Assembly: GCA_002495185.1 (NCBI GenBank)
Contig: DAEB01000020.1
Span: 1 to 6,093 of the forward strand
Source: Thermoplasmata archaeon UBA184
GTDB taxonomy: Archaea > Thermoplasmatota > Thermoplasmata > Lutacidiplasmatales > UBA184
Length of the DNA: 6,093 bases
Direction of reading: 5' to 3'
Shown here piece by piece: positions 1 through 5,577 of this stretch. The notes beneath the pieces were generated by a model that saw nothing but the letters and a program-made list of their open reading frames with translations, was not told the DNA's origin and did not search any database. How positions within the stretch are numbered: the stretch's first letter is position 1; each line of letters starts with the position of its first letter. Made by a program: the position numbers and the translations under genes.

Positions 1-1262
1 GCCCATTCGCCGGGTTCGCGGACGTCGACGAGAAAGGGGGGGTCGGACGAGTGGAGCTCGGCCCGAAGCTCCTCGGGCTCGACATGCGGGACCCGGTCGT
101 CCACCGTCGCGGCCCCGGGCGCCGGCACCCCGCAGAATGCCGGATAGTCGATGAGCCCCTTCTGCGTCGCGTGCGACGAGCAGAGGACGCAGCTCGGATT
201 CTTGCGGACCTTGAGCTCCCGGAACGTGAGCCCGAGCGCGTCAAATAGGAGCAGCCGGCCGATGAGCGGCTCTCCCTGTCCCAAGATGATCTTCACCGTC
301 TCGGTCGCCTGGAGGAGACCGATGAGCCCCGGGAGCACGCCGAGAACACCGGCCTCGGCGCACGACGGCACGAGGTCGGGCGGCGGTGGTTCCGGGTAGA
401 GACACCGATAGCAGGGCCCGTGACGCGCGTCAAACACGCTGACCTGGCCCTCGAACCGGTACACCGAACCATAGACGCTCGGCTTCCCGAGGAGGACCGC
501 CGCGTCGTTGACCAGATATCGGGTCGGGAAGTTGTCCGTGCCGTCCACGACGATGTCGTACCGGCCGAGGATATCGAGCGCGTTCTCGGACGAGAGGCGT
601 TGTTCGTAGGTCACGACCTTGGTGCCGGGATTCAACGCTTCGATCCGTTCCTTGGCCGCGACGAGCTTGGGCCGACCGACGTCGCGCGTCGTGTACAGGA
701 CCTGGCGCTGCAGATTGGAGAGGTCGACCGCGTCGAAGTCGACCATCCCGAGTTCCCCCACTCCCGCGGCCGCGAGGTAGAGCGCCGCCGGTGCGCCGAG
801 CCCGCCGGCGCCGACCAGGAGGACCTTCGCCCGACCCAGCTTTCGTTGACCGGCAACACCGACCTCCGGCAGGAGAAGGTGACGGCTGTACCGGCGAAGT
901 TCCTCGGTGGAAAACCGGGCGGCCGGGGGCGATTCCCGGGCCGGAGTCTCCGTGATGGTTGTCCGGGTGGATTGCGCCGGAGGAGCTCCCCCCGCGACCG
1001 CCGGAACGATCGCCACGATGTCTCCCTCCTTGAGCGGGGTCGACTCCCGTTCGAGATAGCGGATGTCCTGGTCGTTGAGATAGATGGTGACGAAGTTCCG
1101 GAGCCGTCCCTCGGGCGTGAAGAGGTGCCGCTGCAGCGATGGATTGCTCTCCGCGAGAGCCCGGATGACTCCACCCACGGTCGAGCCCTCCACCGAGAGT
1201 TCGGAAGCCCCGCCGGCGAACGGTCGCAGCGGTGTGGGCACCTTCACGGTCGCTTTCGGCAT
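1..1262 (-). CDS. moeZ: CysO-like sulfur carrier fused to MoeB/MoeZ-type E1 adenylyltransferase and rhodanese domain (3' end cut by window)
   Basis: Translating the minus strand from the ATG at 1262-1260 gives 420 codons without a stop, running off the left edge. Residues 1-92 are a ThiS/MoaD beta-grasp carrier closest in pattern to mycobacterial CysO: a VPTPLRP start, FVTIYLNDQD at about 57-66 and PAVAGG at 87-92. A Pro/Thr/Ala-rich linker (93-116) follows. Residues 117 to about 365 are an E1-like adenylating domain: RRYSRHLLLPEVG, nucleotide loop GAGGLG (151-156), DLSNLQRQ (N183, R186), DGTDNF (D243), and PEPPPP with PSCAEAGVLG (C301). CxxC pairs at 284/287 and 358/361 would bind zinc, as in MoeB. 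From about 391 a rhodanese domain begins (FLVDVREPGEW at 410-420); its active-site cysteine lies outside the window. Family knowledge: the E1 domain adenylates the carrier Gly-Gly tail and rhodanese sulfur makes the thiocarboxylate. A GGAGAAGG ribosome site lies 7 bases before the ATG. Last gene of the cysM-mec operon, 48 bases after mec. Service to molybdopterin or tRNA thiolation cannot be excluded. Confidence 0.92.
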   Translation of the reverse strand, partial: MPKATVKVPTPLRPFAGGASELSVEGSTVGGVIRALAESNPSLQRHLFTPEGRLRNFVTIYLNDQDIRYLERESTPLKEGDIVAIVPAVAGGAPPAQSTRTTITETPARESPPAARFSTEELRRYSRHLLLPEVGVAGQRKLGRAKVLLVGAGGLGAPAALYLAAAGVGELGMVDFDAVDLSNLQRQVLYTTRDVGRPKLVAAKERIEALNPGTKVVTYEQRLSSENALDILGRYDIVVDGTDNFPTRYLVNDAAVLLGKPSVYGSVYRFEGQVSVFDARHGPCYRCLYPEPPPPDLVPSCAEAGVLGVLPGLIGLLQATETVKIILGQGEPLIGRLLLFDALGLTFRELKVRKNPSCVLCSSHATQKGLIDYPAFCGVPAPGAATVDDRVPHVEPEELRAELHSSDPPFLVDVREPGEW

Positions 1263-1269
1263 CGCTCGT

Positions 1270-1277
1270 CCTTCTCC
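1270..1277 (-). promoter_or_regulatory. Ribosome binding site of the CysO-E1-rhodanese gene
   Basis: The minus strand reads GGAGAAGG, followed by 7 bases and then ATG at 1262. It supports the chosen start. No TATA-like box is visible in the 48 bases between this gene and mec, so the gene is probably carried on the upstream transcript. Confidence 0.6.
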
Positions 1278-1310
1278 GACAGCGTTCTTAGGCTCTCGCT
1301 TACCCCTCGG

Positions 1311-1772
1311 TCACCGCGGCGGAGGGCTCTCCGTCCCTCCGACCAGAAGCTCCACCGGCCGGAAAGTCGACGCCTCGGGGTCCAGCTCGAACGCGCCGAC
1401 AGAGGGTGTATCGGTCCGCGTCACCGACAGCACGATGTACGTGTACCAGGGCCACGCGTGCTCCTGGTCGAACAACGAGGGGCGGGCCGGATGGTCCGGG
1501 TGAGAATGGTAGAAACCGACCACGGACCTCCCCTGGCTCTCCGCGCGTCGTTCGATGTCCCGGACCTCTTCCGGGCGGATCAGAAACCGCCGCCCGCGTT
1601 CGCCGTCGAAATCGTTCCGCGCGCGCTCGAGAGCAACGACCGCGCGCTTCCCCTCGGTCTCGGAGCCCGACGCGCCCCCGATCAGGAAGCCACAGCACTC
1701 GTCGGGGTACGCCTCTCGCCCATGAGCACGGATCTCTTCGAGGACGGAGGAGGGTAGGGTAACGTTCCTCAC
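1311..1772 (-). CDS. mec: Mec-type JAMM/MPN metalloprotease (CysO-cysteine peptidase family)
   Basis: Protein of 153 residues, starting at GTG 1772-1770 and ending at TGA 1313-1311. The complete JAMM zinc-protease motif is visible: E25 in PDECCG, then YHSH with H89 and H91, seven residues, S99, two residues, D102. Size and motif spacing fit the small single-domain prokaryotic JAB proteins. In Mycobacterium tuberculosis, Mec hydrolyses the bond between the CysO carrier and newly made cysteine, freeing both. Here it lies between the cysteine synthase and a CysO-like carrier, which supports that role. Because the carrier is fused to its E1 enzyme with an internal Gly-Gly, the enzyme may also cut the fusion after that Gly-Gly; this is inference. 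The GTG start is chosen because GGAGGA lies 8 bases upstream and because the family N-terminus fits; the longer open frame to 1868 is only read-through over cysM. The GTG shares four bases (GTGA) with the cysM stop, suggesting coupled translation. No signal peptide; cytoplasmic. Confidence 0.9.
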   Translation of the reverse strand: MRNVTLPSSVLEEIRAHGREAYPDECCGFLIGGASGSETEGKRAVVALERARNDFDGERGRRFLIRPEEVRDIERRAESQGRSVVGFYHSHPDHPARPSLFDQEHAWPWYTYIVLSVTRTDTPSVGAFELDPEASTFRPVELLVGGTESPPPR

Positions 1773-2737
1773 GATGGCTCTCCTCCGGGGAGGTCGTGCC
1801 CTCCGTCCGGGAGAATGGTGACGACGTACGAAGCCGGATGGGTCCTCCCTACCTCGAGCGCGGCCCACACAGCCGCTCCCGCGGAGACACCGACCGTGAG
1901 CCCCTCCTCGCGCGCGAGTCGCACCCTCATCGCGAGGGCGTCCTCCGTTTCGACGCGGAGCGTTTCGTCCACGAGCCGTTCGTCGTAGGTCGACGGCCGT
2001 AGCGCGGTCGGGAGGTGCTTCAGCCCCTCGATTCCGTGCACTGGGCCGGGAGGCTCGACGCCCACGACCCGGACCGTGGGGTTCCTCTCCTTCAGGAATC
2101 GGCTTACGCCGGAGATCGTTCCGCCGGTCCCGACCCCCGCGACGAAATGCGTCACCCGGCCCGAGCTCTGCCTCCAGATCTCGGGGCCCGTCGTGGCATA
2201 ATGCGCGCGAGGGTTCGAGGGGTTGTTGTACTGGTCCGGGTAGAAGTAACGTTCCGGGAACTCCCGGGACCGCCGTCGCGCTTCTCGCTGAGCTCCATCG
2301 GTCCCCTCGCCGGGGTCCGTGAGGACGATCCGGGCGCCGAACGAGCGGATCCGTTCGACCCTCGAGCGATGGGCGTTCGACGGAAGGATGATCTCGACCG
2401 GGAACCCGAGGCGGGCCCCCAGCATCGCGTACGCCACCGCCGTGTTCCCGCTCGACGCGTCCATCAAGGTTCGCTCGGAGGAGATCTGACCCGAGGCCAG
2501 AGCGTCGAGCACGATCCCCCGTGCCGCCCGGTCCTTGACCGAGCCGGTCGGGTTGAGGTGCTCTGCCTTCGCCCAGAGCTCGAACCCGAGACCCCCGACG
2601 ATCCGCGGCAGCGGAATGAGCGGAGTGTTGCCGATCGCCGCTAGCATCGCGTCCTGGCGTTCGCGCTTCGAGCGCGGGGGATGCCCGAGGAAGATGGCGG
2701 CGCCCGAGGTCAGCTCAGCTGGATCAGGTGCGTACAT
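1769..2737 (-). CDS. cysM: PLP-dependent cysteine synthase (CysK/CysM family), probably the CysM-type partner of the carrier
   Basis: Protein of 322 residues from ATG 2737-2735 to TGA 1771-1769. It shows the fold-type II PLP hallmarks of cysteine synthases: IGNTPL (35-40), NPTGSVKDR with the Schiff-base Lys68, SSGNT (95-99) for the aminoacrylate/substrate carboxylate, GTGGT (203-207) for the PLP phosphate and SAGAA (285-289). The family replaces the hydroxyl substituent of an activated serine (O-acetyl- or O-phosphoserine) with sulfide. CysM of M. tuberculosis takes sulfur from the CysO thiocarboxylate and prefers O-phosphoserine. Neighbouring mec and a CysO-like carrier point to the same use here, but the activated-serine substrate is not proven. 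The GIEGLKHLPTAL segment (235-246) lies where substrate-specificity residues occur. The C-terminus is short: after LPDGG the usual RYLS-type ending is absent. The start is uncertain: the ATG at 2647 would cut the helix before IGNTPL, so 2737 is preferred; a G-run (2743-2748) lies 5 bases upstream. It overlaps the regulator gene by 28 bases. Confidence 0.87.
   Translation of the reverse strand: MYAPDPAELTSGAAIFLGHPPRSKRERQDAMLAAIGNTPLIPLPRIVGGLGFELWAKAEHLNPTGSVKDRAARGIVLDALASGQISSERTLMDASSGNTAVAYAMLGARLGFPVEIILPSNAHRSRVERIRSFGARIVLTDPGEGTDGAQREARRRSREFPERYFYPDQYNNPSNPRAHYATTGPEIWRQSSGRVTHFVAGVGTGGTISGVSRFLKERNPTVRVVGVEPPGPVHGIEGLKHLPTALRPSTYDERLVDETLRVETEDALAMRVRLAREEGLTVGVSAGAAVWAALEVGRTHPASYVVTILPDGGHDLPGGEPS
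1781..1786 (-). promoter_or_regulatory. Ribosome binding site deciding the GTG start of mec
   Basis: The minus strand reads GGAGGA, 8 bases before GTG at 1772. It lies inside the last codons of cysM and selects this GTG over upstream in-frame codons. Confidence 0.65.
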
Positions 2738-3351
2738 CGAATCCCCCCGTGGCCGATCGAATCCACCAAGTCCACTCCGGCCTGACCTAGAAGCGCCTCG
2801 GTGAGGTTCTTGTCGAACACTTCGCAGAGGAGGAACGGATGCGTCATCGCGCTGTGGCGAAAGACGCAATTCGATCGAGTGATCCGGATCGACCCGTCCG
2901 GCGCTCGGTCCGCCGAGCAGCGGAACCCGAGCCGGTTCAACGAACGGACGACGTCCTCCGCCCGCTCGTCCGGCGTCCCGGTTCGCGGTACATCCTTCGC
3001 GACTTCATGCGCCATCCGCTTGGCCGCGTCCGCGAAGAGGGCGCTGACGTATCCCTCGCCCTCGCGAGCGAGCAATTCGTCGACGACCGTGTCGAGGATG
3101 AGGTCGTACTTCTTCGGGAAGAGCTCCTGCGCCGAATTCGTGAGCGCGAAGCGCTTCCGAGGGCGTCCGACGCCCTCCCTTCGGAACGATGGGACCACGA
3201 GGCCCCGTTCCTCGAGGCGTTCGAGGTGACCGCGAGCGGCGCTCTCCTGGATCCCGAGCTTCTTGGCGAGGTCCCGGGCCGTGCGCGGCGCGACGGCAAG
3301 CTCTTCGAGAATCCGTCCGCGGGTTCCTTCGAGCAGCTCGGGCTCGGACAT
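2710..3351 (-). CDS. sufR: SufR-like winged-helix transcriptional regulator with Fe-S-type cysteines
   Basis: Protein of 213 residues. The N-terminal part (about 8-72) is an ArsR/DeoR-like winged helix: RTARDLAKKLGI and ESAARGHLERLEERGLV form the helix-turn-helix, and GVGRPRKRFALT the wing. The middle (about 76-120) is helical. The C-terminal part carries NCVFRHSAMTHPFLLC with C162 and C176, then C206 in GGIRCTH. The 13- and 29-residue spacings resemble the three-cysteine cluster site of SufR proteins, which bind an Fe-S cluster and repress suf operons; C145 is an extra cysteine. Sensing of cluster status is inferred from the family. The gene is divergent from sufC across 80 bases and heads the cysteine-biosynthesis operon, so it could control both sides. 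The start is ATG 3351, with GGGAGG 9 bases upstream; a TTG at 3360 abuts that site directly and is unlikely. A general ArsR/MarR-like redox regulator is the alternative. Confidence 0.85.
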   Translation of the reverse strand: MSEPELLEGTRGRILEELAVAPRTARDLAKKLGIQESAARGHLERLEERGLVVPSFRREGVGRPRKRFALTNSAQELFPKKYDLILDTVVDELLAREGEGYVSALFADAAKRMAHEVAKDVPRTGTPDERAEDVVRSLNRLGFRCSADRAPDGSIRITRSNCVFRHSAMTHPFLLCEVFDKNLTEALLGQAGVDLVDSIGHGGIRCTHLIQLS

Positions 3352-3360
3352 CGTTCGCAA

Positions 3361-3366
3361 CCTCCC
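3361..3366 (-). promoter_or_regulatory. Ribosome binding site deciding the start of the sufR-like gene
   Basis: The minus strand reads GGGAGG, with 9 bases to ATG 3351 and none to the TTG at 3360. It therefore supports the ATG. It also means this mRNA must have a leader, unlike the likely leaderless sufC transcript. Confidence 0.65.
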
Positions 3367-3373
3367 AAAGGCG

Positions 3374-3381
3374 TCCTAGGA
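3374..3381. promoter_or_regulatory. 8-bp palindrome in the divergent promoter region, candidate operator
   Basis: TCCTAGGA is a perfect 8-bp palindrome, 23-30 bases before the sufR-like ATG and about 19 bases before the TATA box of sufC. GCGT (3371-3374) and ACGC (3385-3388) form a further short inverted pair around it. It is placed where a regulator could affect the minus-strand gene. Nothing beyond symmetry and position supports it. Confidence 0.3.
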
Positions 3382-3399
3382 TTTACGCACCGCGCCATG

Positions 3400-3407
3400 C
3401 TTAAATA
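3400..3407 (+). promoter_or_regulatory. Archaeal TATA box of sufC-sufS, possibly read in both directions
   Basis: CTTAAATA stands out in very GC-rich sequence, with its centre about 28 bases before the sufC ATG at 3432. Archaeal transcription normally starts about 25 bases after the box, so the mRNA would start at or within a few bases of the ATG. No Shine-Dalgarno-like sequence precedes sufC, which agrees with a leaderless message. On the minus strand the same bases read TTATTTAAG and would place a start near 3378, giving the regulator gene a short leader that includes its GGGAGG. A weaker minus-strand candidate is the GTAAAT at 3381-3386. Confidence 0.65.
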
Positions 3408-3412
3408 ACGGT

Positions 3413-3433
3413 ATCGACTCGTGCACGGTCGAT
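3413..3433. promoter_or_regulatory. Inverted repeat across the sufC transcription and translation start, candidate operator
   Basis: ATCGAC at 3413-3418 is mirrored exactly by GTCGAT at 3428-3433, and between them CGTGCACG (3420-3427) is itself a perfect palindrome. Together there are ten complementary bases per side with one unpaired T (3419). The element begins six bases after the TATA box and ends in the sufC ATG, exactly where a repressor would block start of transcription. The obvious candidate binder is the divergent SufR-like protein. It does not match the CAAC-N6-GTTG type I recall for cyanobacterial SufR. An RNA hairpin is less likely if the message is leaderless. Confidence 0.45.
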
Positions 3434-4214
3434 GGCGAGCAACCTGCTGAGCGGACCCCACACGCTGGTGGTCGACGACCTGCACGCGGAGGTTGCGGGA
3501 AAGGAGATCCTCAAGGGGGTCAGCCTGACCCTGAAGAGCGGGGAGCTCACGGCGCTGATGGGACCGAACGGTTCCGGAAAGAGCACCCTCGCCTACGCGC
3601 TCATGGGCCATCCCAAGTACAAGGTGACGAAGGGGAGCGCGCTCCTCGACGGCCAGGACCTTCTCAAGATGAGCGTGGACCAGCGTTCGAGGGCCGGGCT
3701 GTTCCTCGGCTTCCAGTACCCGCAGGAGGTCTCGGGGCTCTCGCTCTCGAAGTTCCTCTGGACGGCGTACATGCAGACCCACACGGCCCAGACGGCGAAC
3801 ACCGCCCAGTTCGACCGGGACCTGAAGACCCACCTTCAGTACCTCGACATGGACGAGTCCCTTCTCAAGCGCTCCCTCAACGAGGGGTTCTCGGGAGGGG
3901 AGAAGAAGCGGGTCGAGGTTCTCCAGATGGCGACGATCCGCCCGACGTTCGCGATCCTGGACGAGCCCGACTCCGGCCTCGACATCGACGCCGTCCGCGC
4001 GGTCGGGGAGACCGTCGCGAAGCTTCGGCGGCCGGATGCCGGCATCCTCGTGATCACGCACTACCAGCGGATTCTGAAGTACCTCAAGCCCGACAAGGTT
4101 CACGTCATGGTGGACGGGGTCATCGCGCTCTCGGGCGGCCGCGAGCTCGCGGACGAGCTCGAAGCGAAGGGATACGACTGGGTCCGCATCGGCATCACCA
4201 GCCCGCCAAGCTAA
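3432..4214 (+). CDS. sufC: SufC, Fe-S cluster assembly ATPase
   Basis: Protein of 260 residues, an ABC-type ATPase with every expected motif: Walker A GPNGSGKST (44-52), Q-loop in GFQYPQEVSG (Q95), signature FSGGEKKR (153-160), Walker B running into the D-loop, LDEPDSGLD (176-184), and the H-loop histidine H210 in ITHYQR. FQYPQEVSG and the DEPDSGLD form are typical of SufC rather than transporter ATPases. SufC is cytosolic, binds SufB (and SufD), and its ATP-driven movement reshapes the SufBCD scaffold during cluster building. The length is close to the usual 245-260. The start is ATG 3432, with a TATA box but no ribosome site before it, so the mRNA is probably leaderless. Stop TAA at 4212-4214; sufS follows after 29 bases and is probably co-transcribed. 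Regulation by the divergent SufR-like protein is plausible from the dyad across its start. Confidence 0.97.
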   Translation: MASNLLSGPHTLVVDDLHAEVAGKEILKGVSLTLKSGELTALMGPNGSGKSTLAYALMGHPKYKVTKGSALLDGQDLLKMSVDQRSRAGLFLGFQYPQEVSGLSLSKFLWTAYMQTHTAQTANTAQFDRDLKTHLQYLDMDESLLKRSLNEGFSGGEKKRVEVLQMATIRPTFAILDEPDSGLDIDAVRAVGETVAKLRRPDAGILVITHYQRILKYLKPDKVHVMVDGVIALSGGRELADELEAKGYDWVRIGITSPPS

Positions 4215-4243
4215 GGCGGCCGGAGCGTACCGCGGGAACGCCG

Positions 4244-5524
4244 ATGGACGTCGCCCGGATCCGACAGGATTTTCCCATCCTTTCGGTCGAGCGCTCCGGA
4301 CGACCGGTCGTTTACCTGGATTCGGCCGCAACTTCCCAGAAACCGCGGAGCGTGCTCGCCGCCGAAGATGGCTACTACGAACGCACCAACGCGAACGTGC
4401 ACCGCGGGGTCTACGCGCTGAGCGTCGGGGCCACGGAAGCCTTCGAGGCAGCGCGGGAACGCGTCGCTCGTTTCCTTCACGCGCCGAGCGCCTCCGGAGT
4501 CATCTTCGTCCGGGGAACGACCGAAGCGATCAATCTCGTCGCGACGAGCCTCGGACGGCACCTTCTCCACCGCGGAGATCGCGTCGTCTCGACCGTGATG
4601 GAGCACCATTCCAACATTGTCCCGTGGCAGATGCTCCGGGAGTACTCGGGGATCGACCTCGATTTCGTGGGGGTGGACGACGACGGCCGACTCCGCCTTT
4701 CCGACTTGGACCGGGTCCTCGACCGGCGCACCAAGGTCGTCACGGTCACGCATGTGTCGAACGTTCTGGGCACCCTGAACCCCATCCGGGAGATCGCCGA
4801 CCGCGCGCATGCCGCTGGTGCCTTGGTGGTGCTTGACGCAGCCCAGTCGGCTCCCCACCTCCCAATCGACGTACAGGAGCTCGGGGTCGACTTCCTCGCG
4901 TTCTCGGGTCACAAGACGCTCGGCCCCATGGGCATCGGGGTCCTCTGGGGCCGGCCCGAGCTGCTCGATGCCCTGCCCCCGTTCATGGGAGGCGGGGAGA
5001 TGATTCGGGAGGTCCACCTCGACCGGGTCAGCTACCGGGAGAGCCCGGCGAAATTCGAGGCGGGCACACCGAACGTCGGCGGGGCGATCGGGTTGGCCGC
5101 CGCCCTCGACTACCTCGAAAACGTCGGGTGGGACGACCTGCGGGCCCACGAGCTCAAGCTGCAGAGAAGAGCGCTCGCGCTGGCGAACGACCGATTTGAG
5201 GGGCGGATGAAGGTGTTCGGCCCCGCCGATGCGCGCGACCGGCATGCCGTCCTCTCTTTCTCGCTCAAGGGCGCCCACCCGCACGACGTCGCGACGATCT
5301 TGGATGGGAGGGGAATCTGCGTACGGGCGGGGCATCATTGCGCCCAACCGCTGATGGAACGCCTGGGTGTGCCGGCGCTCACTCGCGCAAGCCCGTACCT
5401 CTACAACACGGAACAGGAAGTGACCGAGCTCTTCGATGGACTGGAGGATGTGCTCCGCGTGCTTTACGGGGGCCCGCACGTCGCACCGGAGTCCGAGTAC
5501 GTCGGACCAGGCCTTGGTCCTTGA
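4244..5524 (+). CDS. sufS: SufS, group II cysteine desulfurase
   Basis: Protein of 426 residues, a PLP-dependent fold-type I desulfurase. Visible landmarks are YLDSAATSQKP (24-34), NANVHRGVYALS (49-60), GTTEAINLVA (91-100), EHHSN (120-124) with the PLP-stacking histidine, DAAQS (D198, Q201), SGHK with the PLP lysine K224, and RAGHHCAQP with the catalytic cysteine C366. The short active-site loop and cysteine near residue 364-366 mark the SufS/CsdA group rather than IscS/NifS. It converts L-cysteine to alanine and holds sulfur as a persulfide on C366 for delivery to SufB. No SufE or SufU partner lies in the window, so the acceptor route is open. The last 18 residues or so (PHVAPESEYVGPG and beyond) extend past the usual domain end. 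The start ATG has only a weak GGGA upstream. Its cysteine substrate could come from the divergent operon. Confidence 0.97.
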   Translation: MDVARIRQDFPILSVERSGRPVVYLDSAATSQKPRSVLAAEDGYYERTNANVHRGVYALSVGATEAFEAARERVARFLHAPSASGVIFVRGTTEAINLVATSLGRHLLHRGDRVVSTVMEHHSNIVPWQMLREYSGIDLDFVGVDDDGRLRLSDLDRVLDRRTKVVTVTHVSNVLGTLNPIREIADRAHAAGALVVLDAAQSAPHLPIDVQELGVDFLAFSGHKTLGPMGIGVLWGRPELLDALPPFMGGGEMIREVHLDRVSYRESPAKFEAGTPNVGGAIGLAAALDYLENVGWDDLRAHELKLQRRALALANDRFEGRMKVFGPADARDRHAVLSFSLKGAHPHDVATILDGRGICVRAGHHCAQPLMERLGVPALTRASPYLYNTEQEVTELFDGLEDVLRVLYGGPHVAPESEYVGPGLGP

Positions 5525-5577
5525 GACTCGCTGTAGCCGACGGGAGAACAAGCTCCACGCGGGGGGCCCGATTCACG

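Noticed and set aside
923..990. Possibility that the carrier and the E1 domain are two genes
   Set aside because: Codon by codon reading of the linker shows no stop, no ATG or GTG start and no ribosome site; the frame is continuous.
420..1757. Long + strand open frame of 445 codons
   Set aside because: It lies opposite the carrier-E1 fusion and mec, both with clear family motifs. The translation is Arg/Pro-rich with no recognisable motif, typical of the antisense frame in GC-rich DNA.
1773..1868. Upstream extension of mec to an earlier start
   Set aside because: It would add an Arg-rich stretch read out of frame over cysM. The GTG at 1772 has a good ribosome site and fits the family N-terminus.
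2738..2869. Upstream extension of cysM to 2869
   Set aside because: It would place 44 more residues over the conserved cysteine region of the regulator, with no homology to the cysteine synthase N-terminus.
3352..3360. TTG start at 3360 for the regulator
   Set aside because: It directly abuts the GGGAGG ribosome site with no spacing, whereas ATG 3351 has a normal 9-base gap.
2937..4331. Long minus-strand open frame of 464 codons across the sufR-sufC region
   Set aside because: It runs antisense to sufC and out of frame through the regulator, crosses the divergent promoter, and has low-complexity Arg/Glu/Leu composition with no motif.
4211..5551. Minus-strand open frame of 446 codons opposite sufS
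   Set aside because: It mirrors sufS almost end to end; sufS has all catalytic residues, and the antisense translation shows no family pattern.
5525..5577. Terminator after sufS
   Set aside because: There is no stable hairpin followed by T residues and no clear T-run; I could not support a terminator.
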